The notes beneath the pieces are model-generated. The model ran no database searches. It saw nothing but the letters and a program-made list of their open reading frames with translations, and was not told the DNA's origin. A stretch of 64,000 nucleotides of DNA, taken from the NCBI GenBank assembly GCA_016720145.1, contig JADJXV010000001.1:310001-374000 (forward strand), in the 5' to 3' direction. The DNA comes from Ignavibacteria bacterium (lineage in GTDB: Bacteria > Bacteroidota > Ignavibacteria > Kapaibacteriales > UBA961). Below are positions 36,101-47,227 of this stretch, one piece after another. Position numbers and translations under genes: made by a program. Every line of letters begins with the position of its first letter. Position 1 is the first letter of the stretch.

Positions 36101-38962
36101 ACCTGATGGTACAGCATACGTACCATCACCACGAAGAAATGTTGTTGTATTCCCGGGTAGCTTTGGAGCAAATCCATGTTTAACGGTCGATACATTATTA
36201 GTAGTGATGTCTGTAGTTGAAATCGTTGCATCTGAAATTACCTGATCTCCGGTATTGACCCCTGAATTAGTTCCGGTAATATCAGATAATAAAGCAACTG
36301 TTCCTGATGCAGCAGGTAAAGTAATTGTAGTGGTTCCTGCTGTAGCTGCAGCATTAAAGGTCGTCGTTCCACTTGTCGAACCCGCTAGAATAAGTTTAGT
36401 TGAATTGAATGTTTTTGCGCCGGTTACGGTTTGAACACTTCCTAGCAGCATATCTCCCGACCCAGACGGAGCAGCCCATGTACCGTCATCTTTTAAGAAA
36501 TTACCGACATTCGTTCCTTTAGGTACGAATCCGTGCTTGGCTGTCGTGAAGTTATTAGTTGTAATATCAGATGTAGTAATCGTAGCATCAGAAATGACTT
36601 GGTCGCCTGAGTTTGTGCCGGTTAGGTTAGCAACGGCAGCGTTAGCAAGCATTGCATTAGAGATAGCACCATTTGCAATTGAGGTTGCATTCCCAACACT
36701 GGTCACCGGTCCAGACAGATTTGCATTGGTGGTAACAGTAGCGGCATTCCCGGAAATATTAATTTGATCTCCTGTATTGATACCGGATAGATTTGCTACT
36801 GCACCATTAGCAAGCATAGCGTTTGAAATCGCACCGTTTCCGATTGAAGTAGCATTTCCAACACTTGTCACCGGGCCTGTAAGATTCGCGTTAGTAGTGA
36901 CGGTAGCAGCATTTCCTGCAATATTAATTTGATCGCCGGTATTTGTACCCGATAAATTAGCAACTGCGGCATTGGCAAGCATCGCATTCGTAATTGCACC
37001 ATTAGCAATTGCAGTTGTATTACCAACACTTGTCACCGGGCCAGTGAGATTAGCATTTGTCGTAACGGTTGCTGCATTTCCGGCAATATTAATTTGGTCA
37101 CCGGTATTTGTACCGGAAAGATTAGCAACGGCACCATTGGCGAGCATTGCATTCGAAATAGCACCATTCGCAATCGCAGTGGCATTTCCGACACTTGTTA
37201 CGGGACCTGTTAGATTTGCATTGGTGGTAACTGTAGCTGCATTACCTGTAATATTAGTTTGATCACCGGTGTTTGTACCAGAGCTTGTCCCGGAATGTGT
37301 ACCGCTGAATGTACCATTTTGAGTGGCTAATGTACCGAGACCAAGGTTGGTACGAGCTGTTGCTAAGTTAGTTAAGTCACTAAGGTTATTAGCTGCAAGC
37401 ATATCACCTGATCCGGAAGGAGCAGCCCACGTACCATCATCTCGTAAAAAATTGCCAAGATTAGTACCTTTGGGAACAAAACCGTGTTTTGCAGTTGTGA
37501 AGTTATTTGTTGTAATATCTGATGTAGATATTGTAGCATCAGATAATACTTGGTCACCGGTATTTGTTCCGGAAAGATTAGAACCTGTGACTGATCCTGA
37601 TGCTGCAACGGAAGTAGGGGTAATTGCACCGAGCGTGAGTGTAATAGCTGGGGTTGTAGTAGCATTTGCTACCGAACCTGATACACCGTTTGCAGTAGTA
37701 ACTGATACATTGGTCACTGTTCCACCGCCACCACCACCGCCGCCGGTAATCCAGCTAAGTACACCATCTGCAGTACTACTTAGTACTTGACCAACAGTAG
37801 GAGCTACCGTAGGAAGTGTATATACTATATTATCTGTTTGACCACCTGCTTTGAAAGCTGTATAATTAATATTTGTAGCAGGGAATACTCCTGTTGAGTT
37901 TTGAGGTTCAAAGAATCTTAACTCTCGTGCGGAATTATCATTATTGGCAAGCCATAGATTAGTATTGGCAAATACAGCAGTGCCGGATGAATCTGAATGA
38001 ATAGTCATTGCTGAACCACCATTATAACCAAATGAATTTGCTGCATTTAAAGTTAAGTTTCTTCCACCTGCTATTGCTGAATACGAACCGGAGATACTGT
38101 TAGAAATTCCACCGGCTATCGTCGTATAGCTGCCGGTAGCTGAGTTATTTGTACCGCCTCCAATGCTGCTATATTGTCCGGATGCAGTGCTATTATTCCC
38201 ACCGCCAATCGTCGCATACGATGCTGTAACATTATTGCTGAATCCACCTCCGATAGAACCATATTGCCCACTATTTGAATTGGTATTTCCACCACTAATA
38301 GTACCATAACTGCCACTGTTTGTATTATCATACCCACCTGAAATAGTTGCGCTATTTGCACTAAGTGAGTTACTATAGCCACCACCAATTGATCCGTTAG
38401 CACCCGAACTTGTAATATTATTTCCGTTTCCGGCAACGATCGTTCCGTAATTAGCATTACTGATGGTATTATTATCTCCACCACCTATAAATGCTTTGAG
38501 GCCGGTTACAGAATTAACGAGTGTTTTTTCGCCTTTGATAGAAGTTCTAAGCGAAGGAGAAAGCTTTTCTGCAGTAATCGAACCATCGGGTACTGTAGCA
38601 GCCATAAAAGCATAAGGTACTGAAGATAGAATGATTCTTGAGGCTTCAGCTTTATCATCATAGCTTACACCGATAAAGTATGGTCTGTCAAATGTAAGTG
38701 TACTTGGAAGGGGAGTCAGAGAACCGATAGACAAATTAAACAAACCCTTAAAAACTGGAGTAGTAAATTCTTCAGTAAAAAGGGGAGTGCCACCTTCTAA
38801 TTTATCATAAACATTGATAGTAATCTTGTGAATTCCATCTGATATTGGAAGAGATAGGTTATCGGTTAAAACTCCCTGAACCGACAATGTACGAGGTAAT
38901 TGTGCTTGCATAATAGTCGCACTGAGCAACAAAGCAATACAAACGTGAAGCAAAGATTTCAT
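33113..38962 (-). CDS. giant exported protein with YadA-head-like and phage-tail-fibre-like repeats
   Basis: About 1949 residues from the ATG at 38962 (AAAGGAC ribosome site; the frame is open to 39013). A signal peptide (MKSLLHVCIALLLSATIMQA) leads to a domain of about 130 residues shared with the two giants upstream (LPRTLSVQGVLTDN, SSVPYAFMAATVPDGSIT). Then come about 14 copies of a 15-16-residue [S/T]-x-I-x-G-G-x-x-N-x repeat, then about 1000 residues of phage-tail-fibre-like modules: DDGTWAAPSGSGDMLAANNL, TARTNLGLGTLATQNG, NLSGTNTGDQ and FLRGDGTYAVPSGGG, repeated several times with small changes. A second GGG-N block follows, then three copies of a module with NYTLPIAAPT, and a beta-rich C-terminus (LTVTGAATGDIVSIGVPNGS) like that of phage tail proteins. 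No YadA anchor, LPxTG or T9SS tail is seen. Likely role: long fibrous surface protein or adhesin. Confidence 0.75.
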   Translation of the reverse strand: MKSLLHVCIALLLSATIMQAQLPRTLSVQGVLTDNLSLPISDGIHKITINVYDKLEGGTPLFTEEFTTPVFKGLFNLSIGSLTPLPSTLTFDRPYFIGVSYDDKAEASRIILSSVPYAFMAATVPDGSITAEKLSPSLRTSIKGEKTLVNSVTGLKAFIGGGDNNTISNANYGTIVAGNGNNITSSGANGSIGGGYSNSLSANSATISGGYDNTNSGSYGTISGGNTNSNSGQYGSIGGGFSNNVTASYATIGGGNNSTASGQYSSIGGGTNNSATGSYTTIAGGISNSISGSYSAIAGGRNLTLNAANSFGYNGGSAMTIHSDSSGTAVFANTNLWLANNDNSARELRFFEPQNSTGVFPATNINYTAFKAGGQTDNIVYTLPTVAPTVGQVLSSTADGVLSWITGGGGGGGGTVTNVSVTTANGVSGSVANATTTPAITLTLGAITPTSVAASGSVTGSNLSGTNTGDQVLSDATISTSDITTNNFTTAKHGFVPKGTNLGNFLRDDGTWAAPSGSGDMLAANNLSDLTNLATARTNLGLGTLATQNGTFSGTHSGTSSGTNTGDQTNITGNAATVTTNANLTGPVTSVGNATAIANGAISNAMLANGAVANLSGTNTGDQINIAGNAATVTTNANLTGPVTSVGNTTAIANGAITNAMLANAAVANLSGTNTGDQINIAGNAATVTTNANLTGPVTSVGNATSIGNGAISNAMLANGAVANLSGINTGDQINISGNAATVTTNANLSGPVTSVGNATSIANGAISNAMLANAAVANLTGTNSGDQVISDATITTSDITTNNFTTAKHGFVPKGTNVGNFLKDDGTWAAPSGSGDMLLGSVQTVTGAKTFNSTKLILAGSTSGTTTFNAAATAGTTTITLPAASGTVALLSDITGTNSGVNTGDQVISDATISTTDITTNNVSTVKHGFAPKLPGNTTTFLRGDGTYAVPSGGGGSGTVTSVSVTTANGFGGSVVTATTTPAITVTTSVNGIAKGNGTALSAATSGTDYSAGTSALGTGILKSTTGTGALTIAVAGDFPTLNQNTSGNAATVTTNANLTGPVTSVGNATSIANGAITNAMLANTDVANLSGTNTGDQIISDATITTTNITTNNVSTSKHGFAPRLPGNTTTFLRGDGTYATPSGGGGSVTSVSVTNVNGVSGTVATPTTTPAISLTLGDITPTSVASTGNISGSNLSGTNTGDQDLSNYLLNSNNLSELTSASTARTNLGLGTLATQNGTFSGTSSGTNTGDQTITLTGNVTGTGTGSFVATIANNAVTYARMQVMTTQKLLGSGATGTAVKEVMLGPGLAFFSGPSIDTINTTALVLRYVRDTINVLAPNDVIHNVRLIPQSNATDIDFSISPKGNGALTSVIADNTTVGGNKRGPSSVDWQILRSINDQVASGNQSTIGGGFGNKASGPQSTVAGGILNSATGDQSYVGGGTLDSASGTYSTIGGGSSNRAFGLFSTIAGGVADTTSGAGSAIGGGSSNKVSGDYSFIGGGASNKISGHGASVLGGGYDGTTNASNTASGNATSIGGGLGNTTSGHYSAIPGGRGLTLSGSGSIGFLGNNSAGTSDMSVSANNTAVFGNVDMWLTNNDNTAHELRIYQASGSGAFYSSFKSGAQTGTINYTLPIAAPTVDRQPLIANMDGTQSWAPFIISAVTSNTVSIKPDDGVTADISLELLPKGNGEVRMDANIWLRNGKEIRFYEPGNGNYSSYKAIAQSADINYTIPPAAPTVSGQPLISTAGGAQSWSSLVIGDVSSNELILSPNDNATTDISLVLDAKGAGEVRANDALAVRNANRLKLYESGNGNYTSFEAGNQAADVNYTLPLAAPSAASSGTNLGSGYMETNSSGTMSWRQSITASSTLDFPSTATNVSSDLTLTVTGAATGDIVSIGVPNGSVVANSNYSAWVSSDNTVTIRLNNYSAGTIDPASGTFKVQVTK

Positions 38963-39107
38963 AGTTGTCCTTTGAGAATATAGAGAAATGAATTCATTCT
39001 GGAATAAGGGCATAATTGTATTAAATTAATTATGCGGTAATTATCGTAGTAAAAGCCGGGATAGTATCTCGGCTTTTACGTAGTTGTGCATTAGTAATGG
39101 AGAAATA

Positions 39108-42100
39108 TTAATCGTGAGCATGTCCACTATGACTATCTTGTTGATTTATATCTTGATGAGAGTGGAAAGATTCCTTAACTTTAGACTGTAAAGTAGATAC
39201 TTCTTTAGCTCTAAACTCTTTGTCAGTTTTGAGTCTAAAAAGGTAAGGATTTTCTTCAATTTTCCCACCGGCTTTGGAATATGCCGCAAGTGCCATATCA
39301 ACACTCTGCTCCATTTGGCTTTTCGTGATTTCCCAGTAAATTACTTTACCTTTTTCGAGAGGAGGAGCTAGACGTGTAATTACTTCATCTTTAGAACTAC
39401 TCGAAACGCTCGAAGTAGGATTCGAAGCTAAGATTGGAGAGGTTTCTGCAGCTGATTGTGCTTGTGGAGTAGAGCTCGTTGGAGACGAAGAAGTTGAGTA
39501 TTTTGCCAATGGAGAATTTTCGGACTTAAATCCTGGTACTAATTTCGCAAGGACAGAGTTCAATTCACCAAATGCTCTTTTCATTTCAGCTATTTCAGTC
39601 GCTTGTTTTTCAACAACTACACTTATATCATGTGTGTTTAATCCAACAGCTACATTGATTTGATTAAGTAAATTATTAGTAGAAGCTGACCACGCGACAC
39701 CGACTATGTTTTTATAATCATTAACAGTCATTTTATCAGGAGAAATTGCAATACCCACACCTGAATTCATACCATTTGGAAGAATATAATCACCTTTATT
39801 TACTTTACCTTGTACAGCGACGGGCACTTGACCCATAAACGCCACTTTTTCATAATCCTTTTCTGTACCCGGCTCAGGCATATTTCCAAGTAGAATTGGC
39901 TTGCGTGAGATTATCATCAATTGAGATGCACCTACTGTATTTTTTGTAATCTTACCTTCTTTAATTGCGACGATATCTCCTGGCTTGAAAGATTCTACTT
40001 GATGTAATTTAGGTATCCATTCTGCGTAGTCTCCTGACCCGGATTCGTATGTTACACCAATATTATCTTCAGCAGTGCTGATATAAAGAGCTAAATCTGT
40101 TGCTCCAAATCCTATTTGAGTTGCAATAGAGACGACGTTCGCTGTTTTTAGAACTACATCAAGACCCTCGCTTATAATAAATGAAGGAATTGGAGCTGTA
40201 ACACATGCACCGAGACCTACGCAACCGGTTGAAGATGTTGAAGCAGCCGTTAATGCAGCTATTGACTGGGCAAGTTCGAGTCCACCAATCACTCCATCAA
40301 TTGCAAGTGCTGCCACATTCATTCCTAAGCTTGCTAATCCCCATTGATATTCGGCATCATTGACAAGCTCGGCAATTGTTTGTCCTTCGATTCGACCTCG
40401 TGTCGTACCGCCCTGATCTAAGAAACGAACAAAATCATTGTCATTGTTGGGAGTACCGGCTCCAACTTTAATGCTAATACCGTTAGCATTGGTTGTATTC
40501 GTAAATTCAGCAGCAAAATCACCAGAACCTGTTACAGCTAATGCTGTTACATTAGCAGTGTTCGTTAATACGTTTCCAGCATCACTCATAGTTACCGTAT
40601 TAATTGCTGTAGGTGTTACGATTACATTTGTCGGTGCGGTAGAGGTAAGCGAAGTAGATGAATTAAAATTATGGGTTACTGCATTGGATGTAAAGTTACC
40701 AATCATCGTATTATTGAATAAGTAACCGGTTGTATAATGTGCAGATAGTTGATTAGCTGCTGCCGTTGCGCTTGTACCAAGAGCAAAACTATTTGCAACT
40801 GCAGTATTACCACTACCTAAAGCAAACGAGAACCCTCCGGAAACATTATTAGTACCACCACCGAGGATTGCATTTTTATCACCGGATGCTATTGTATTCG
40901 ACAATCCACCAACGATTGAATTTTGATTGCCTGTCGTTATTACATTTCCTTGACCGCCTGAAATTGTATTACTTGCACCTGCTGATATAGTATTGTTCTG
41001 TCCACCGAGAATTGATTGATGAGTACCTGCAGTAATCACATTTGTTTGGCCACTACCTACAATATTATGAGAGCCGGCAGCTATTGAGTTTGATTGACCG
41101 GCACCGATAGCAGAGTTTGTACCTGTTCCAATTGTATTCGTTGTACCCCACCAATAATTGATGAGTTTCCTGCACCTGTAATATTATTATCATTGCCACC
41201 GACGACGGTAGCATTTGTTGCTGCTGCAATATCATTTAATGTACCACCACCTATAAAAGATTGAGTACCGCTTGATGCGATATTATTATTGTTACCGCCA
41301 ACGACAGAAGCATACGTAGCTGCTGCAATGTCATTAGCATTTCCACCACCGATAAATGAATAATTACCGCTTGTTGCAATATTATTATTGTTACCACCGA
41401 CGACAGTTGCATGTGTTGCTGTGCCAATGTCATTAGTAGTTCCGCCACCAATGAAAGAGAAATTTCCGCTTGAACCAATAGCGTTTGTATTTCCGCCACC
41501 AATTGCAGAGTGAGCAGCAGCAGTAACACTATTCGATTGTCCACCACCTATTGCTGAATGATCTCCTGAAATTGTATTTGACTGACCACCATTAATTGCA
41601 GCGTGTGTGCCTGCACCATTAATTGTATTGGATTCACCGCCACCGACGAAAGAATTGATGACTGCATCTATCGAATTTGACTTACCACCACCAATTGTTG
41701 AATGATTTCCACCTGCTGTAATCCCATTTAATTCACCGCTTTGTATCCCGGCATTTGTTGCTGCAGCAATCGTATTTGTATTACCACCGCCGATTGTTGA
41801 GTTATCACCACCTGCATTGATAGTATTCGTAGTACCGCCACCGATTATCGATTGATTCGCACTCATGGTGTTCGATTGTCCACCACCAACGACAGAATTA
41901 ATAGAGGTAGCTGAAACGGTATTACTACTTCCACCGGCAATGGTGGAATTGAAACTTGAAGTATTGATGATGTTGTTCATACCACCACCAATCGTTGCAC
42001 CGTCGGCTAATGATAAGATTGAATTAGTAGAACCACCACCTACGACTGAAGAAGTTGCATTATCAATAGTATTCGTTTCCCCACCACCGATGACACCATT

Positions 42101-45100
42101 TACTGATGAATTTGTAATTATGTTGCCTTGTCCGCCTCCGATTTTGCTATGAGTACTAGTAGTATTTACAGTATTATTATAGCCACCATCAATTGCGTTG
42201 AATGTCGAAGCACCTGTAACTGAATTATTATTACCACCGCTTACCGTAGAATAGTTAGATGCTGCAGTAATCGTATTTGTGAAACCACCTCCAATAGTGC
42301 TTGCTAAAGTATTAGTATTGACAGTATTGAATACTCCACCGCCAATTGTAGCACCATCGCCATTAGCAAATACTGTATTACCGGCTCCACCACCGATAGT
42401 TGCCGAATCCGAATTATTGATTGAATTAAGATTTCCACCACTAATGGTACCATAGAGAGAATTAGTTGTAATGGTATTTCCACGACCACCGGCAATTATA
42501 CTGGCTACAGCCGATGTAGTAATCATATTATCCATACCTCCACCAATTGTAGAAGCGTCTGATTCGGATGTAATTGTATTTTTAGAACCACCTGCAATGG
42601 TAGAAGTGTCTGTATTGTCGATTAAGTTTTGCTCGCCGCCGCCAATTGAACCGTATAATGATGTGGTTGTTATTGTATTACTTCGACCACCGCCAATTGA
42701 ACTTGCAACAGATGAAGTAGTAATTGTATTATCCATACCGCCACTGATTGTGGAGGCATCTGATTCGGATAAAATTGAATTTTTTGATCCTCCACTTATC
42801 GTTGAAGAGTCTGTATTATTTGCAGTGTTCTGTTCACCACCACCAATAGTACCATAAAGAGAAGTAGTAGTCACAGTATTTCCGCGTCCGCCGCCAATTA
42901 TACTAGCAACAGCTGAAGAAGAAATTGTATTATCCATACCACCACCGATAGTGGAAGCATCTGATTCGGAGATAATTGTATTTTTTGTACCGCCACTAAT
43001 AGTCGAAGAATCAGTATTGTCGATTGAATTTTGCTCTCCACCACTGATCGTCGCATAAAGTGAAGTAGTCGTAACTGTATTGCTTCGACCACCACCAATT
43101 ACACTAGCTACACCTGATGTTGTGATAGTATTATCTATTCCTCCTCCAATTGAAGAAGCATCAGATTCAGATAAAATAGAATTTTTCGAACCACCGGCAA
43201 TTGTTGCTGAATCCGAAGTATTCACGGAGTTTTGCTCACCGCCGCCAATTGAACTGTAGATAGAATTTGTTGTGATTGTGTTTGCACGTCCTCCACCAAT
43301 CGAGCCGGCAACAGATGTGGTCGTTATTATGTTGTCTAATCCACCTGCTATAGTTGATGCGTCGGACTCATCAAGTACACTATTCGAAGCACCACCGCTG
43401 ATTGTAGCTGAGTCAGAATTGGTAACAGTGTTTTTCCAGCCACCGCCGATAGTAGAGAGGAGGGAAGTAGTGATAATTCTATTGTCGGCACCACCTGAAA
43501 TTGATGAAGCGTCAGATTCGTTGTTGATAGTATTTTTTGATCCGCCACTAATAGTAGCCGAGTCGGTATTATCAATTGTATTTTGTTCTCCACCGCCCAC
43601 TGTACTATAAAGTGAATTATTCGAAATAGTATTAATATCTCCTCCACCTATAGTCGAAGCATCGGAGCCGGCAGAAATGGTGTTGCGAGCTCCACCACCG
43701 ATAGTCGCAGTATCGCTCAAAAGAATGGAATTATATAAACCGCCACCAATTACAGAAGAAATACCGGAAATAGTATTTCTGGTACCGCCGCCGATAGTCG
43801 ATGAATCTCCGGTGATAGAGTTGTACATACCACCGCCGATAGTTGTAAGTATACTTGGAGTAGAATTTCTGGAACCACCGCTAATCGTTGCAGAGTCACC
43901 AGTGATACTATTAAGATAACCTCCACCGATTGTCGATGAACGACCACTGATGAAGTTACGAGAACCACCGCCAATTGTACTGCTATCACCTGTAATAATA
44001 TGGAGATATCCACCACCGGTAGTACTGAAAAATCCTGTAATTAAATTGTCTGTACCGCCACCGATTGTCGAGGACCTACCGGTGATACTGTCTCTCGAAC
44101 CGCCACCAATTGTGCTACTATCACCACTAATGAAATGAAAGTACCCACCACCGACTGTGCTGAAAAGCCCTGTAATCTTACTTAATTGACCTCCACCAAT
44201 AGTCGATTGATTCCCATCGACGGTATTTGCATCTCCACCACCAATTGTAGAGTATATACCGGTAGTACGATTTGAATTACCGCCACCAATTACATCATTG
44301 AGTCCACTTGCATAATTAGATCGACCGCCACTTATTACACTGAAATTGCTGGTATTTGTAATAATATTATCTTGACCACCACCGATAGTAGCTGATTGAG
44401 CTTGAACAGAATTGTTATTTCCACCGCCTATAGTACTCGATGTACCTGTCGCCATATTGCTAACGCCACCACTTACCGTAGCATATTGTGCATTGGCGGT
44501 ATTGCCGCTTCCTCCACCGACAGATGAAAAAATGCCGCTTGCGGTATTATTTCCACCACCGGGTACAGTTCCGTTGGAAGCTGTGACGCTATTATTATTT
44601 CCACCACCTATAGAACCATAAGTACCACCGGAATTTACAGTATTATTGTTACCTCCTGCAACTGTTCCGTAGCTTCCTGAGACTGTATTTGCATTACCGC
44701 CGCCAATTGTGCCGGCCAGAGACGATGAATTATTATCTGCACCACCACTTACTGTACCATTTTGACCACTTGCAATATTGGATGCACCACCGGCAACTGT
44801 AGCATTTGTACCGGATGCTGTGTTGTCATTACCACCTCCAACAGTTGAATATCCAGACCCTGTAGCTGCATTACTGAATCCACCAGATACTGTTGCATGA
44901 GTTGAGCTTGCTGTATTAGTATTTCCACCGGCAACTGTAGCAGAAGAACCAGAAGCAGTATTGGAGATACCTCCACCAACAGAAGAATTTTGTCCACTAG
45001 AAGTATTGGTATTACCACCTGCTATTGTTCCGTTCGTAGCATTGATAAGATTACCATTACCTCCTCCAATTGTTCCATTAGTACCACTTGCAGATACTGT

Positions 45101-46165
45101 ATTTGTATTACCCCCGCTGATAGTCGCATAATTTGCACTTGCACTATGTAAGCTACCTCCGCTGATTGTCGCAGAAATTGCAGTTGCAGAGCTATTATTA
45201 CCACCATTAACTGTACTGTTTTGAGCGTTAGCTGTGTTCGATAATCCTCCGCCTACTGTACTGTTTGCCCCACTTGCAGTATTAGAAGATCCACCACTAA
45301 CGGTACTTGTTGCACCGTTTGCATTGTTACCGGTACCACCACTTACGGATGCATTTGTCCCCCCGGAAGAGATACCATTATTATTTCCACCAGAAATAGT
45401 CGCACCACTTGCAGCAGCAGAGTTACTAAAACCTCCGCCAATTGTAGCATATTGAGCAGTTGACGTATTGGTATTACCACCTGAGGTAACGCTATGTGCA
45501 CCTGTTGCAGTATTAGACTGACCACCCGCGGCTACGCTATGAGCACCGGAAGCAGTATTAGTCTGTCCGCCAATGATAGATGAATAAGATGCATTTGCAA
45601 CATTAAAGTCACCACCACCAATAAATGCTTTAAAGCCACTTGCATTGTTAGCGAGTTTTTTCTCACCTTTCATTTCATTGTAAAGAGCAATAGATATTTT
45701 GTCTTTGGTAATTGCGCCATCAGCGATTTTCGAAGAAGTAACGCTCGATTCGGCAAGCTTTGATGTGGTTATACTTCCATCAGGAACATTTTCTGAATAA
45801 AATGCGTAGGGGACAGTGGAGAGGGGAATACGAGTAATTTCTTCTTTACCATCATAGGATACACCGACATACATTTGTCGGTCAAATTGAAAACTCTTAG
45901 GTAATTGCTTTGTAACACCTAATGTTAGATTAAATAGTCCATTGGAGATCGGTGCGGAAAACTCTTCGATCCACATTGGATCACCACCTGAAATCTTGTC
46001 GTATAGTCGAATGGTTATTGTGTGATTACCATTTGGTATTGGTTTACTAGTCGAATCTGTCAAAACTCCTTGTACGGTAAATGTACGAGGTATCTGTGCT
46101 GAAACAGAATTAGTAGTAAATGCGATTGTTGCTACTGCAACGGCACCGAGAAGCAATTTTTTCAT
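39108..46165 (-). CDS. giant GGG-N repeat exported protein, split by a one-base frameshift
   Basis: The N-terminal part starts at 46165 with a signal peptide (MKKLLLGAVAVATIAFTTNS, cut near VSA-Q) and the shared domain (IPRTFTVQGVLTDSTSKP, STVPYAFYSENVPDGSIT). About 90-100 copies of a 14-17-residue GGG-N repeat follow. The frame breaks at CCCC 41146-41149; one more base (GGTGGGGGT on the minus strand) joins it to the second part, giving about 2352 residues. The end, from about 40050, has SGSGDYAEWIPKLHQVESFK, GQVPVAVQGKVNKGDYILPN and VGVAWSAS, then a coiled-coil-like linker, a Ser/Thr/Pro region and a His-rich tail (SFHSHQDINQQDSHSGHAHD). The DYAEW region resembles intramolecular-chaperone/Peptidase_G2-type ends; this is a weak resemblance. 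Confidence 0.8.
42430..43640 (-). repeat. 67-residue super-repeat inside the second giant protein
   Basis: Within the GGG-N repeats, four successive units form a higher-order module: E-Q-N-x-x-x-N-T-D-S-x-T-I-S-G-G, S-K-N-x-I-x-x-E-S-D-A-S-x-I-G-G-G, x-D-N-x-I-T-T-S-x-V-A-S-x-I-G-G-G, R-x-N-T-x-T-T-x-S-L-Y-x-x-I-x-G-G. Counted residues sum to 67. Five copies with E-Q-N are visible, with a related sixth at the front (W-K-N). Confidence 0.75.
44010..44465 (-). repeat. block shared with the third giant protein (copy 1)
   Basis: About 150 residues, from SNMATGTSSTIGGGNNNSVQ to GGTDNLITGFFSTTGGG, correspond almost residue for residue to positions coded by 49890-50350. Unlike the rest, these units keep unusual residues (N-R-T-T-G-I-Y, H-F-I-S-G-D-S, R-D-S-I-T-G-R-S). 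Many codons differ synonymously between the copies. Confidence 0.75.
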
Positions 46166-46421
46166 ATTTGATCCTATGAATTAATAATAGATAACTGAAT
46201 GTACATTAGTGCAAAATTCGTGAATTTATCGGTACGCAAACAGAAGGGTAACATTTTTTTTTTATTTATGTAAAATTTAATACCGAATATATCCAATTCC
46301 CTACGTATTTCTACGTACATATTCTAATATTTAGGTAGTTATGAATTATAATAGGTTTATGTATCAATGAAATATGTAACCTCTTATAAGTTATTATAAG
46401 AGATATCTGTTTTTAAAATAA

Positions 46422-46451
46422 GAAGCCGATGCAAGCAAATGCATCGGCTTC
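46422..46451 (-). terminator. terminator in the 46166-46478 gap
   Basis: GAAGCCGATGCA and TGCATCGGCTTC form a perfect 12-bp stem with a 6-base loop, then TTATTTT-like sequence on the minus strand. It closes the transcript of the gene at 46479. The rest of the 313-base gap is AT-rich and presumably holds the promoter of the giant gene at 46165; nothing else is recognised. Confidence 0.85.
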
Positions 46452-46478
46452 TCATTTATAAAAAATAAGTAGTACCTA

Positions 46479-47153
46479 CTAATACTTTTGTAGTAGAATA
46501 TTTAGTCGTAGATTTTGTGTTACCGTTACCGTTTCTTCAAAGTAAACATCAAATGATGATGAGGTAATATTTTTGATAAGAGGCAGTTTGATTTCGTTGT
46601 CATCACTGCTTGTGCCCAGACTTGTAATACTTATTATCGGAGTATAATTTGTCGTGCCCAAGTCAGGAAAGTTTACAGTAATTACAGATTCAGCAGTAGT
46701 CGGATTAGATTTTGAAGCCGATGTAAAGTAGCCGGAAGTTGTAGCTGATGTACCGCTACCGATATCTGAAATCGCTACCGTTCCTGCATACGAACCGGAC
46801 GTGATTGCATAAATCGAGTAAGGTACAATGGGGAGAGGGAAGTCTTTAGTCGTACCATCAACATCTGTATGGACATACATCTTTCTTTTGAAATCACCGG
46901 AGATTGGACCTAAATCATACCGTAAATCCCCATTAGAAAAATTTACCTGTGCTGAAGTCAAGCTACCACTTGTCCATACAACGGAATTATCATCTGAGTA
47001 ACGTACTGAAATTGTAATACTTGTGAATGATGACTTTACTGTCGTAGCGTTTTGTAGGACAGTCATACCAAAAGGGATAATCGGCTGTAATGTCTGAGCT
47101 TCACTCACAGCAAAGGATAATATGCAAACAAGAATGCTAAAAAATATTTTCAT
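46479..47153 (-). CDS. small exported protein related to the giants
   Basis: The ATG at 47153 starts a signal peptide (MKIFFSILVCILSFAVSEAQ). The mature 200 residues carry a worn version of the giants' N-terminal domain: a strand region, then P-I-V-P-Y-S-I-Y-A-I-T-S-G-S-Y. The C-terminus (YTPIISITSLG, SSSFDVYFEETVTVTQNLRL) looks like a small beta-sandwich of the kind seen at the ends of phage tail fibres. There is no GGG-N repeat. It may be an accessory subunit or cap for the large fibres. Confidence 0.6.
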   Translation of the reverse strand: MKIFFSILVCILSFAVSEAQTLQPIIPFGMTVLQNATTVKSSFTSITISVRYSDDNSVVWTSGSLTSAQVNFSNGDLRYDLGPISGDFKRKMYVHTDVDGTTKDFPLPIVPYSIYAITSGSYAGTVAISDIGSGTSATTSGYFTSASKSNPTTAESVITVNFPDLGTTNYTPIISITSLGTSSDDNEIKLPLIKNITSSSFDVYFEETVTVTQNLRLNILLQKY

Positions 47154-47227
47154 AGTATTGTTCAATAAATAGTTTAAAAATCAAATTAAAGTGTCTGTAA
47201 TTAATGAAGTAAATCTATTGAACATAA

